Positions 1 through 6,698 are shown, counted from the first letter of the stretch. The stretch is 6,889 bases of DNA from Desulfonatronum sp. (GCA_007127655.1 SKYX01000092.1:1-6889); one strand, 5' to 3'. Notes: generated by a model from the sequence alone, not told the origin. Numbers and translations: made by a program.

Positions 1-2
1 AC

Positions 3-530
3 AATCTGGCCATTCTTTTCGAGGAAGGATTGGGCTTTGCCGTGGACAAGGGCCAAGCCGTGCAGTGGTATGTTCGGTCAGCGAAACAGGGCTATCCGGA
101 AGCCCAGTACAATCTGGCCCAGTTGTACCTGGAGGGCGACGGTGTGGACCGCGACCCTCAGGCAGCCCTGGATCTGCTCATGGCCGCGGCGGAAAGCGGC
201 TACGTCCCGGCCCAATACCATGCCGGATATCTCCTGGAACAGGGTGACGGCGTGGAGCAGAATCCGCGCAGGGCCGCGGCCTTCTACATGATGGCCGCGG
301 AGCAGGGGTCGCCCCTGGCCCAGCTCAATCTCGGCCTGATGTACCTCACCGGCCAAGGGGTCTCCCAGGAAAACGTCCTGGCCTACAAATGGTTTGTGCT
401 GGCCTTGTTTCAGGGCGTTGAGCAGGCCGCCGAAGCCATGCACCTGGCCGAACTGCAAATGACTCCCGGCCAGATCGCTGAAGCCCGTCGTCAGGCCGAG
501 CAGTGGGTGCTCCAGAAACGGGCCGAGTGA
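3..530 (+). CDS. Sel1-repeat (SLR) protein, 5'-truncated by the window edge
   Basis: The reading frame is open from the left edge, so the true start lies outside; 175 residues are visible. They are built of tandem Sel1-like repeats (TPR-like alpha-alpha hairpins of about 36 residues): a partial first unit, then units beginning at EAQYNLAQLYLEGDGV, PAQYHAGYLLEQGDGV and LAQLNLGLMYLTGQGV, each with the family pattern A-x3-L-x2-Y-x2-G-x-GV followed by AAxxG. The last unit (AYKWFVLALFQG) and the tail with MTPGQIAEARRQAEQW resemble the common C-terminal cap of bacterial Sel1 proteins, so the 3' end is natural. Such proteins are protein-protein interaction scaffolds, often periplasmic or cell-surface; no enzymatic role or partner can be read here. 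Any signal peptide would lie outside the window. trmL follows after 7 bp, suggesting cotranscription. The family call is secure; the function is unknown. Confidence 0.9.
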   Translation, partial: NLAILFEEGLGFAVDKGQAVQWYVRSAKQGYPEAQYNLAQLYLEGDGVDRDPQAALDLLMAAAESGYVPAQYHAGYLLEQGDGVEQNPRRAAAFYMMAAEQGSPLAQLNLGLMYLTGQGVSQENVLAYKWFVLALFQGVEQAAEAMHLAELQMTPGQIAEARRQAEQWVLQKRAE

Positions 531-537
531 GACGGCC

Positions 538-1002
538 ATGCGCATCGTCCTTTTTGAGCCGGAAATCCCGCCGAACACCGGCAACATCGCCCGGCTCTGC
601 GCAGCCACGCAAACCCCGTTGCACCTCATCGAACCGTTGGGATTTTCCATCGAGGACAAGTATTTACGTCGAGCCGGGCTGGACTATTGGGAACACGTTC
701 AGGTCCGGACCTGGCCGGACTGGGCCGCGTTCCTCCAGAATAAGGATCCGGGACGGCTGGTGTTCACCAGCGCCCGGAAAGGCGCGGCGCACCATCTTTT
801 CGCGTTTCAGCCGGACGATTTCCTGGTCTTTGGTCCGGAAACCAGGGGCCTGCCCGGGGAACTGCTGTCGGACGACGCCCTTTGCGTGCGGATACCCATC
901 TGGGGCCGGGTGCGCAGCCTGAATCTCTCCACATGCGCCGGTATCGTGCTCTACGAGGCTTTGCGACAAACCGGGTTGCTGCCGGAGGCGTCTGATCAGT
1001 GA
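538..1002 (+). CDS. trmL: tRNA (cytidine/uridine-34 2'-O)-methyltransferase TrmL (SPOUT family)
   Basis: This 154-residue protein matches the TrmL/YibK family along its whole length; the E. coli protein is about 157 residues. Visible hallmarks are IVLFEPEIPPNTGNIARLC near the N-terminus (residues 3-21), IEPLGF (31-36), LRRAGLDYWE (43-52), the SPOUT motif FGPETRGLP (98-106) and the C-terminal knot and SAM-binding segment with RSLNLSTCAGIVLYEALRQ (126-144). In known members the SPOUT trefoil knot binds S-adenosylmethionine and the homodimer methylates the ribose of wobble nucleotide 34 in tRNA-Leu isoacceptors. The usual SNLSN-like segment reads LNLST here, a mild variation. The ATG lies 7 bp after the Sel1 gene's stop with only a weak purine-rich stretch (GAGTGAGA) ahead of it, so translational coupling to the upstream gene is plausible. 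A terminator hairpin starts about 28 bp after the stop. Confidence 0.95.
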   Translation: MRIVLFEPEIPPNTGNIARLCAATQTPLHLIEPLGFSIEDKYLRRAGLDYWEHVQVRTWPDWAAFLQNKDPGRLVFTSARKGAAHHLFAFQPDDFLVFGPETRGLPGELLSDDALCVRIPIWGRVRSLNLSTCAGIVLYEALRQTGLLPEASDQ

Positions 1003-1030
1003 AGCCAGGTCCAGTTATTGGAATCAACGC

Positions 1031-1068
1031 AAAACGGCCCCGGAAGCAATTGCCTCCGGGGCCGTTTG
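1031..1068. terminator. Bidirectional rho-independent terminator between convergent genes
   Basis: A perfect 13-bp inverted repeat pairs AAACGGCCCCGGA (1032-1044) with TCCGGGGCCGTTT (1055-1067) around a 10-nt loop. The left arm starts in AAAA and the right arm ends in TTT, so transcripts from either strand give a GC-rich stem followed by a short U run. It sits 28 bp after the trmL stop on the plus strand and about 26 bp after the permease stop on the minus strand, the expected place for a shared terminator of convergent units. The U tracts are short (3-4), so efficiency is uncertain. Confidence 0.8.
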
Positions 1069-1093
1069 ACATTGCATGGAGCTGCAGTGGCTG

Positions 1094-3142
1094 TCATCCG
1101 GCGCTTTCGGCCTTTTCACCGCCCCCGACCTGTCCGGCAGCTGGAAAGGGGCAGGTCGTGCCCATGGATTGTTTGTGGGCCTCCTCCCGTTTGTTCTTGC
1201 GATGCTGCCAGAGGCCCAGAAGCACGACAATGCCGATGCCCACGGCGTCGCTGAGCAGGTTGGGCTGGAAGCAGAGGAAGGTGGCCCCGCCGAAGATGAT
1301 CCATTCCAGGATGGTCGTGCGGCGGATCAGGTAGAACATGGACCAGGCTGAGAACGCTACGGTACCCACGGCCGCCGCGAAGTAGACCGAGGCGATTTCA
1401 GTCCATCCGGAGTCGCCCACCACCGCCTCGTCCCAGCCGATGAACAGGGTCATGGCCGGTTCGTAGGCAAAGAGGAACGGCATGACGTAGAGTAGCTTGG
1501 AAAACTTGAAAGCCGTCCAGCCCGTCTTCCAAGGGTCGGACCCGGCGATGGCCGCGCCGGCATAGGCGGCCACGCAGACCGGGGGGGTGATGTTCGAGTT
1601 CTGGCTGAACCAGTAAACGATCATATGCCCGGCAATCAGACCCACGCCCATCTCGTGCAGGGCAGGCACGGCCAGCACGGCGACGATCAGGTAGGAGGCC
1701 GTGACCGGGACGCCCATGCCCAGGACCAGTGAGGCCAGGGCGATGAGTACCAGGGCCGGGAGCAGGTGGCCACCGGACAGGGAAATGATGATATCCGAGA
1801 ATTTCAGGCCGATGCCGCTGAGGGCGATGGTGCCTACGATGATCCCGATCACGCCCACGGTGGCCCCGATGACCAGGGTGCTCTGCGCGCCGGCGACCAG
1901 GGCCTCCCAGATTTGTTTCGGCCCCATCCGGAATTCAGGGTCGAACCAGCTGATGACAATACAGGACAGCGTGGCCCAGAACGCGGCGTTGCCCGGGGAG
2001 TAGCCATACAGCATCATGGCCACGATAACCACCAGGGGCAGACATTTGTACCAGTGCTTCTTGAAGATGGCCGAAGCCGCGGGCATGTCGTCCAGGTCCA
2101 GCCCCTTGATGTTCTGTTTCTTGGCCTCGAAATGGATCATGGTAAACACGGACAAAAAATACAGGATGGCCGGAAAGATGGAGATGAGCATGATCTGCAC
2201 GTAAGGTGTGTTGGTCAACTCGGCCATGATGAACCCCCCCGCGCCCATGATCGGCGGCATGAACATCCCGCCGATGGAAGCCGCCGGCTCGATGGCCCCG
2301 GCCACGTGCGGCCGGAATCCGGCTCGTTTCATCAGGGGGATGGTGAAGGCCCCGGTGGTCACGGTGTTGGCGATGGCCGAACCGGAAACCGAGCCGAAAA
2401 AGGCTGAGGCAATGACGCAGACCTTGGCTGGGCCGCCCACGGCCCGACCGGCCAGGGCCAGGGGCCAGTCGATGAAAAAGCGGCCCACGCCGGATTTTTG
2501 CAGAAATGCCCCGAAGAAAATGAACAGAATGACGTAGGTCACCAGAACACTGGCCATGACCCCGAACACCCCGTCCTGGGTCAGGAATAGGTACGGAGCC
2601 AGACGGTCGATGTCGAAGCCCCGGTGGGCGATGGCTGAGGGGAAATAGGGACCGAAGTAGCCGTAAACCAGGAACAGCAAGCCGCCCAAGGTGATGGACC
2701 AGCCCAGGACGCGGCGGCAGACCTCCAAGGAGATGAGGATGCCCACCACGGAAACCCAAATGTCCATCTGGGTCTCCATTCCGGCACGGTAGTTCAGGTT
2801 TTCGAACTCAAAGACCCAGTAGCCGACCACTCCGGCGGAGACCAGGGCCAGCAGGACGTCCACCACCGTGGGGCGGACCTGGTTGGAACGCCTCCAAAGC
2901 GGAAAGGACAGAAAGATCATGATGTATGTCAGGAAGACGTACAGGCCACGGTGATACTGGTCCCCCACCGGACGCACTCCCGCGGCGTAGAAATAGAACA
3001 CGACCATGCACAGTCCCATAATGGAGACCAGCCATTTCCAGAAACCGGTCAGCTTCCGACCGGTTTTGGCGTCCTTGGATTGGATCCGTTTCAGTTCTTC
3101 TTTGCGGATGGCGGAAATTTCCTTGGGCTCTCGGTCGGTCAT
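1094..3142 (-). CDS. TRAP transporter fused permease, 4TM/12TM (DctQM) type, TAXI-associated
   Basis: This 682-residue polytopic inner-membrane protein fuses the small (DctQ-like) and large (DctM-like) TRAP permease subunits, the usual form for TAXI systems. A charged N-terminal cytosolic stretch (1-33) leads to four or so hydrophobic segments (about 36-54, 66-84, 92-111, 128-160). The DctM-like core, about residues 190-605, carries the family signatures GSVSGSAIANTVTTGAF (250-266), EPAASIGGMFMPPIMGAGGF (285-304), GMGVPVTASYLIVAVLAVPA (475-494) and NSNITPPVCVAAYAGAAIAG (515-534). Two or more further hydrophobic segments (about 585-645) precede a hydrophilic tail of about 37 residues. Such proteins take up the ligand delivered by the periplasmic binding protein using an ion gradient, typically Na+. 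The start is supported by GGAG (3151-3154) 8 nt upstream of ATG. The binding-protein gene lies 110 bp upstream on the same strand with a hairpin between. The substrate cannot be read from sequence. Confidence 0.95.
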   Translation of the reverse strand: MTDREPKEISAIRKEELKRIQSKDAKTGRKLTGFWKWLVSIMGLCMVVFYFYAAGVRPVGDQYHRGLYVFLTYIMIFLSFPLWRRSNQVRPTVVDVLLALVSAGVVGYWVFEFENLNYRAGMETQMDIWVSVVGILISLEVCRRVLGWSITLGGLLFLVYGYFGPYFPSAIAHRGFDIDRLAPYLFLTQDGVFGVMASVLVTYVILFIFFGAFLQKSGVGRFFIDWPLALAGRAVGGPAKVCVIASAFFGSVSGSAIANTVTTGAFTIPLMKRAGFRPHVAGAIEPAASIGGMFMPPIMGAGGFIMAELTNTPYVQIMLISIFPAILYFLSVFTMIHFEAKKQNIKGLDLDDMPAASAIFKKHWYKCLPLVVIVAMMLYGYSPGNAAFWATLSCIVISWFDPEFRMGPKQIWEALVAGAQSTLVIGATVGVIGIIVGTIALSGIGLKFSDIIISLSGGHLLPALVLIALASLVLGMGVPVTASYLIVAVLAVPALHEMGVGLIAGHMIVYWFSQNSNITPPVCVAAYAGAAIAGSDPWKTGWTAFKFSKLLYVMPFLFAYEPAMTLFIGWDEAVVGDSGWTEIASVYFAAAVGTVAFSAWSMFYLIRRTTILEWIIFGGATFLCFQPNLLSDAVGIGIVVLLGLWQHRKNKREEAHKQSMGTTCPFPAAGQVGGGEKAESAG

Positions 3143-3196
3143 GCGCGAGTCTCCGGGGTGGGGGTGACGGGAACGGTCAAGAGAAAAGGACGCACG

Positions 3197-3229
3197 AATC
3201 CCCGGAGCGCGTTTGAGCGCCCGGGGATT
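3197..3229 (-). promoter_or_regulatory. Intercistronic stem-loop between TAXI receptor and permease genes
   Basis: AATCCCCGG (3197-3205) pairs perfectly with CCGGGGATT (3221-3229). After one bulged A (3206), GCGC (3207-3210) pairs with GCGC (3217-3220), leaving a 6-nt loop: about 13 GC-rich pairs in all. It lies 23 bp after the receptor stop and about 54 bp before the permease start. On the minus-strand RNA no U tract directly follows the stem; the next T-rich stretch (CCTTTTC) is about 10 nt on. It therefore fits an mRNA-stabilising or partial-termination element that favours the abundant binding protein over the permease, as known for other transporter operons. The structure is seen; its role is inferred. 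Confidence 0.6.
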
Positions 3230-3252
3230 GTCGCGGTAGGCTTATGCGAGGT

Positions 3253-4245
3253 TTAGGGCTTGAGTTCTTCGGGGATGGTCAGGCCCTGTTCGGTCCAGAA
3301 CTTGTAAGCCCCGGGATGCAGGGCCACGGAAGCGCCGGTCAGGCCGCCTTCGATGGACATTTCCCGGGCCGCGGCATGGGCCGTGACCATGTGCTGCAAG
3401 CCTTCCGGGGAGTAGATGATCTTTAGGGCTTCGTAGATGATGTCCTCGCTGACGTTGGCATTTGTCATCCAGAAGGTGGAGTCTTGAAAAGTGATCACGG
3501 GTTCGCCTTGGCCGCGGTAGGTGTTCGCGGGGATTTCGACTTTGGCGTAAAAAGGAAAGGCATCGTAAAAACCGCTTTCCGCGGCGTCGTTATGCAGATT
3601 TACGAGAGTGATGTTGTCCTGGGTCGCGGCCTCGATGATGGAGGCGTTGGGATAGCCAACGAGGACCCAGAAGGCGTCGATTTTGCCGTCCCGAAACGCG
3701 GAGGCTGCAGGGGAATAGCCCAGGAACTGCGGATTGATGTCGTCCCAGAGACCCATGTGGCGGAAAAAACGTTCCGCGGCCAGGGCCGCACCGGAACCGG
3801 CGTTGCCCACGGCGACGCGCTTGCCGGCCAAGTCCTTGGCCGAGGTGATCCCGGCATTCCCGCGCACGACCAACTGAGCCGGAGCGCCGTACAGATAACC
3901 CATGGTTCGTACGTTGGTGTACTCCCGGTCGTCGTTGGTCAGTTTGCCGAGACGCCCCAGATAAGCGTCTCCGGAGTAGACGATACCGAAGTCTACCTGA
4001 CCGGCATGCAGGCGGCGAAGGTTTTCACCGGAACCGCCGGAGCCTTCGGAGGAAATTTCCACGTTGGGCAAGGCCCTGGAGAGGTAAATGGCGATGCCGT
4101 TGGCAAAGTAGTTGAACGTGCCTCCGGTGGGTCCGCCGCCAAAGGCCAGAAAGGCGCTGCGCTGGGCCGAGGCGGGGGAGGTTCCGATGCACAGGGCCAA
4201 CAGCGCCAGTCCCGTCAGGACGATCTTCAGTTTCAACTTCATCAT
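3253..4245 (-). CDS. TAXI-family TRAP transporter periplasmic solute-binding protein
   Basis: This 330-residue secreted protein has a classic signal peptide: basic KLKLK, a hydrophobic core VLTGLALLALCIG, and a likely signal peptidase I site after SPASA (residue 27). The mature part carries the TAXI family pattern: FGGGPTGGTFNYFANGIA near the start (35-52), EGSGGSGENLRRLHAGQVDFGIV (67-89), GKRVAVGNAGSGAALAAERF (141-160), a region with FLGYSPAASAFRDGKIDAFW (174-193) and the C-terminal LHPGAYKFWTEQG (309-321). It captures a ligand in the periplasm and hands it to the fused permease encoded 110 bp downstream. Known or proposed ligands of the family include glutamate and other small carboxylates, but nothing here fixes the ligand. 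There are two adjacent ATG codons (4245 and 4242); the Shine-Dalgarno spacing favours the second, which would give 329 residues. Confidence 0.94.
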   Translation of the reverse strand: MMKLKLKIVLTGLALLALCIGTSPASAQRSAFLAFGGGPTGGTFNYFANGIAIYLSRALPNVEISSEGSGGSGENLRRLHAGQVDFGIVYSGDAYLGRLGKLTNDDREYTNVRTMGYLYGAPAQLVVRGNAGITSAKDLAGKRVAVGNAGSGAALAAERFFRHMGLWDDINPQFLGYSPAASAFRDGKIDAFWVLVGYPNASIIEAATQDNITLVNLHNDAAESGFYDAFPFYAKVEIPANTYRGQGEPVITFQDSTFWMTNANVSEDIIYEALKIIYSPEGLQHMVTAHAAAREMSIEGGLTGASVALHPGAYKFWTEQGLTIPEELKP

Positions 4246-4248
4246 GCT

Positions 4249-4254
4249 CTCCTT
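4249..4254 (-). promoter_or_regulatory. Strong ribosome binding site AAGGAG, ambiguous between two ATGs
   Basis: On the minus strand AAGGAG is followed by AGC and then ATGATG. The first ATG (4245-4243) is only 3 nt from the motif, unusually close; the second (4242-4240) is 6 nt away, a normal spacing. Either gives the same signal peptide apart from one Met, so the choice does not affect the mature protein. Confidence 0.75.
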
Positions 4255-4357
4255 GGCTGGAAGGTTTCTTGGAGGGGGACCTCCGGGATTGCCATTGGAG
4301 ACTCTTGCATGGAGAAGCGAACTTTCGTCAAGCCTCTCCCATGAATGGAGGATATCG

Positions 4358-4383
4358 ACCGGTAAACGATCGTCGTGTCCGGT
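4358..4383. promoter_or_regulatory. Operator-like imperfect dyad upstream of the TRAP operon
   Basis: ACCGG (4358-4362) and CCGGT (4379-4383) form inverted half-sites around a central palindrome ACGATCGT (4366-4373). The inner and outer dyad centres differ by about one base, so the symmetry is imperfect. It lies 113-138 bp upstream of the receptor start. Such an arrangement suits a dimeric repressor or activator site, but no regulator gene is in the window and no promoter was placed next to it. The assignment is tentative. Confidence 0.22.
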
Positions 4384-4552
4384 TGAAAAATCAGGGGGTC
4401 ACGTGAAATTATGAACAAGGGGCTGGAGGAGATTCGCGGACAGTCGCGTCCTCAGCGATGTGATGCATGGAGCTGAGAGGAAGCCCGTGAAGGAGGGGGC
4501 AGAGTGCGAACACCGCCGCGCACGGCTGAGTCAGTCGCGACGGACGGCAACC

Positions 4553-4581
4553 CCGGTTTGCCTGGGGGCAGGGAAAACCGG
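4553..4581 (-). terminator. Possible weak stem-loop terminator after the M23 gene
   Basis: CCGGTTT (4553-4559) pairs with AAACCGG (4575-4581), and inside the loop CCTG (4561-4564) pairs with CAGG (4569-4572). On the minus strand it begins 44 bp after the M23 stop. No U tract follows the stem, so it does not meet the criteria of an intrinsic terminator. It could protect the 3' end or act with Rho. Confidence 0.25.
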
Positions 4582-4625
4582 CGTGAACCGAGCTGGTTTG
4601 GGCTGCGGCCGGAGGAGGGGGATGG

Positions 4626-5531
4626 TCAGTTCAAAATATAGCGAATGGGGTCCACGGGGATGCCGTTGAGGCGAACCTCGTAGTGCAGGTGGGGACCGGT
4701 GGTGCGGCCGGTGTTGCCCATGTAGCCGATCAGTTCACCACGACTGACTTCCTGGCCGGCCTTGACCGCGAACTGTTGCATATGGGCATACAGCGTGACG
4801 ATCCCGGCGCCGTGGTCGATAGTCACCGTCAGGCCGTAGCCGCCGTCGCGTTCCGTGGAGAGCACTCGACCCTTGGCCGTGGAGTAGATCGGGGTTCCGA
4901 CCGGGCCGGCGATGTCCAGTCCCTTGTGCAGTTCACGACGATCCGTGAACGGGGAGCGGCGATAACCGAACTCGGAGGTGACCCAGCCTTCGGTGGGCCA
5001 GATGGAGGGGGTGAACGCGAAAAAGCTTTGGTTGTCCCGTAATGTGGCCAGCAGTTCATGTTGACGGAGTTCTTCGAGTTTGGTCTCGGCCTGGAGCTGC
5101 TCCAGGAAGCCGTGCATCTTTCTGACCAAAAGTTCCTGGCGGTGGGCCGTCAGGTACTGGTCCGAAAAGTCCATCCGTTCGACCCCGCCCAAGGGGGTCG
5201 TGGTCGGGACATGGCCGGGATCAAGGTTGGCCATCACCCGAACCTTGGCGTTAAAATCCGCCACATGGAGTATCTGGTCCTCCAGGTCCTTGATCTTTTC
5301 GGTCAAGGCCATGAACTGACGTTGCTGGTTTTCCAGATCACGCTGGGCCTGTTCCAGCCTGGCTTGGGCCGAGTCGGCACGATGGGTCGCGTTGTAGAAG
5401 TAGGTGTTCAGGGCCAATGAAGACAAAAAAATTCCAGCCACCAAAAGGCAGATCCAGATGCGAAGCGTAAAGGTCTTGCAGGTGCCGACATTATCCTTGA
5501 GAAGGAGGACTTGGTATTTTTTGTGAATCAT
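4626..5531 (-). CDS. M23 family (LytM-type) metallopeptidase, membrane-anchored with coiled coil
   Basis: This 301-residue protein has a short basic cytosolic start, one transmembrane segment (about 24-44), a predicted coiled coil rich in E, Q, R and L (about 52-92), a linker with a further helical stretch (about 125-165), and a C-terminal LytM domain (about 183-298). The zinc and catalytic residues of M23 enzymes are all present: H202 and D206 in HKGLD, H250 in LYAH, and H281 and H283 in HLHYE. It is therefore expected to be an active peptidoglycan endopeptidase cutting peptide cross-links in the periplasm, in cell-wall growth or division. The topology resembles NlpD/EnvC/MepM-like cell-wall enzymes, but it cannot be tied to one of them. 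The start ATG follows GAGAG by 4 nt, a modest binding site. The upstream PP-loop gene ends 85 bp away on the same strand. Confidence 0.93.
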   Translation of the reverse strand: MIHKKYQVLLLKDNVGTCKTFTLRIWICLLVAGIFLSSLALNTYFYNATHRADSAQARLEQAQRDLENQQRQFMALTEKIKDLEDQILHVADFNAKVRVMANLDPGHVPTTTPLGGVERMDFSDQYLTAHRQELLVRKMHGFLEQLQAETKLEELRQHELLATLRDNQSFFAFTPSIWPTEGWVTSEFGYRRSPFTDRRELHKGLDIAGPVGTPIYSTAKGRVLSTERDGGYGLTVTIDHGAGIVTLYAHMQQFAVKAGQEVSRGELIGYMGNTGRTTGPHLHYEVRLNGIPVDPIRYILN

Positions 5532-5597
5532 TGTGCTCTCGAAATGCTTTGGGGTGCATTGAATGCTGAAGGGGTGGCGCTCCTCCGGAATGTCAAA

Positions 5598-5625
5598 GCT
5601 ATAGTCTCACGAGTCATCATTGCAA
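5598..5625 (-). promoter_or_regulatory. Candidate sigma-70 promoter for the M23 gene
   Basis: On the minus strand TTGCAA (5625-5620) and TATAGC (5603-5598) are separated by 16 bp, each matching four of six consensus positions. The -35 box overlaps the last codons and stop of the upstream PP-loop gene, and the -10 box lies about 67 bp before the M23 start. This would allow M23 expression independent of the upstream gene. It was found by eye only. Confidence 0.3.
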
Positions 5626-6384
5626 ATGCTCACCTAATTGACTTCGATGCAGCACGTCAAGCTGCCAGCGCTTCAGCGCCCCATAGACACTGCCGTGCAT
5701 GGCGGAGTCCTTGGATAAGACGGTCCGCAGCCAGGCCTCGGTTCTGGCCCGCTCGCTCTTGGCGGCCGACGGGCAGGGGTTGCTCCACACGGACAGCTTC
5801 CACTGGGCCGCGGCGCGGCGGATCATGGGCTTTTCCAGCAGCAGCAAGGGCCGGATCAGGACCAATTCGCCACCGAAATACTCCTCCTTGGGCGACAGCC
5901 CTTCCACCCGTCCGTTGCGAAACAGGTTCATGAAAAACGTCTGCACCAGGTCGTCGGCGTTGTGGCCCAAGGCCAGATGGGTCAGGCTATAGTGCTTGCA
6001 GAGTTCGAAGAGGCGCTTGCGCCGGTGCCAGGCGCACAGAAAGCAGGGCGAGTTTTTTCGGTTCTCCGGGCCGTGGGCCATGGGGCCGTAGTCGGTGGTC
6101 TCGGCGTGCAGGGCTACGCCGTGTTTCGCGGTCCACGGCGCCAGCGGAGCATGGCTGGTCGCGTCGAATCCGGGGTTAAGGTGGATGGCCATCACCTCGA
6201 AGGGAAACGGGACGATGCGTTGGCGCAACAGGAGCACTTGCAGCAAAACCCAACTGTCCACTCCCCCGGACACGGCCACCCCCACCCGGGCCCCGGGCCA
6301 GATCATGCCCGTGCGCTGCATCAACAGGCCGGTGGGGCCGAGACATTTTTTCTGGGCAAAGGTCAGCTTTCCGAGGCGGCTCAT
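5617..6384 (-). CDS. PP-loop ATPase, TtcA/TtuA-like tRNA thiolation protein
   Basis: This 255-residue protein belongs to the N-type PP-loop superfamily: SGGVDS (39-44) is the ATP-pyrophosphate loop that adenylates a tRNA base. CFLC (C114, C117) and the later C204 in NPCP match the three cysteines that hold a [4Fe-4S] cluster in both TtcA and TtuA/Ncs6. The segment ALGHNADDLVQTFFMNLFRNG (138-158) is diagnostic of this group. Known members replace the base oxygen with sulfur, giving 2-thiocytidine at position 32 (TtcA) or 2-thiouridine at position 54 (TtuA). The protein is shorter than E. coli TtcA (about 311 residues), has V rather than K in the loop, and lacks the second cysteine of the C-terminal CxxC. 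No zinc-finger CxxC pairs typical of TtuA are seen at its ends. The start is supported by AAGGA 8 nt upstream, and the gene ends in tandem TGA TGA stops. The exact target base is unresolved; TtcA-like is the best guess. Confidence 0.85.
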   Translation of the reverse strand: MSRLGKLTFAQKKCLGPTGLLMQRTGMIWPGARVGVAVSGGVDSWVLLQVLLLRQRIVPFPFEVMAIHLNPGFDATSHAPLAPWTAKHGVALHAETTDYGPMAHGPENRKNSPCFLCAWHRRKRLFELCKHYSLTHLALGHNADDLVQTFFMNLFRNGRVEGLSPKEEYFGGELVLIRPLLLLEKPMIRRAAAQWKLSVWSNPCPSAAKSERARTEAWLRTVLSKDSAMHGSVYGALKRWQLDVLHRSQLGEHLQ

Positions 6385-6698
6385 TCAAGGAATCCTTCGA
6401 AGTGGTTCAAGGAGGCAGGACTGAAGTAGAAAATGCAGTTTGCTATCCATTTTCCGACGGATCGGCAACCGTGAAAGCCGTGTCGTCCCAGCCCAAAATG
6501 GATTGTTCCGGTTCTCTTGATCGAAACACACCAAGAGGATTCGCCGTTCAGTTTGTCGGTTTGGACTTTGATCCGCGACTGAACTGCACCCTCAAGGTGT
6601 ACAGAAACAAGATCATGGTCAGGCCCATGGATACCGTGAGGTATTCGGCCACCTGGGCAGGACAATTTTGTTCTCACGCAACCATTTGAAAAATATGA
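6385..6698. other. Gene-poor region upstream of the PP-loop gene
   Basis: No convincing gene was found. A 95-codon plus-strand frame (6402-6689) and a 98-codon minus-strand frame (6381-6677) overlap each other and have no recognisable domain or good start signal. A minus-strand frame with GTG at 6652 and stop at 6548 could encode 34 residues with one hydrophobic stretch (GLTMILFLYTL) and a basic tail, but it has no Shine-Dalgarno motif. The promoter of the PP-loop gene should lie here; the best candidate by eye is TTGCCG with TAGCAA 17 bp later on the minus strand, which is weak. Confidence 0.5.
6393..6412 (-). promoter_or_regulatory. Hairpin overlapping the ribosome binding site of the PP-loop gene
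   Basis: In the minus-strand RNA, CCUUGAA (6412-6406) can pair with UUC-G-AAGG (6401-6394) across a 4-nt loop: seven pairs with one bulged G. The 3' arm contains most of the AAGGA Shine-Dalgarno motif (6397-6393), which ends 8 nt before the ATG. Folding would therefore partly hide the ribosome binding site. The stem is only moderately stable, so a regulatory role is speculative. Confidence 0.3.

Larger units (their letters stand above)
4246..4625. other. 380-bp intergenic region upstream of the TRAP operon
   Basis: No credible gene is visible on either strand; open frames here lack family features and start signals. On the minus strand it must carry the end of the M23 transcript and the leader or promoter of the TRAP operon. 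No sigma-70 promoter with two good boxes and no sigma-54 GG-N10-GC element was found by eye. A TTGACG (4330-4335) on the minus strand resembles a -35 box but has no good -10 partner. Small elements seen are a terminator-like stem-loop (4553-4581), an operator-like dyad (4358-4383), a small hairpin GGAGG/CCTCC (4271-4284) just ahead of the receptor's ribosome binding site, and a GCCG/CGGC hairpin (4515-4526). The 8-mer CAGTCGCG occurs twice (4441-4448, 4533-4540). Confidence 0.6.

Noticed and set aside
78..659. 193-codon minus-strand frame opposite the Sel1 and trmL genes
   Set aside because: It overlaps two well-supported genes on the plus strand and carries no domain signature.
1766..2407. 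Long plus-strand open frame opposite the permease gene
   Set aside because: It is an antisense shadow of the permease codons: it is full of H, G and D in low-complexity runs, while the opposite strand encodes clear TRAP signatures.
3484..4344. 286-codon plus-strand open frame opposite the receptor gene
   Set aside because: It is an antisense shadow of the TAXI receptor, whose signal peptide and family motifs on the minus strand are unambiguous.
4246..4625. Riboswitch in the leader of the TRAP operon
   Set aside because: Several small hairpins exist, but no conserved riboswitch core such as the cobalamin, TPP or molybdenum-cofactor motif could be matched by eye.
6381..6677. 98-codon minus-strand frame overlapping the PP-loop gene start by 4 bp
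   Set aside because: The ATGA overlap is suggestive of coupling, but the frame starts without a ribosome binding site, its composition looks random (many H, G, R, S) and it matches no family I know.
6402..6689. 95-codon plus-strand frame
   Set aside because: It has no recognisable domain and no good start signal, and it overlaps another unsupported frame on the opposite strand.
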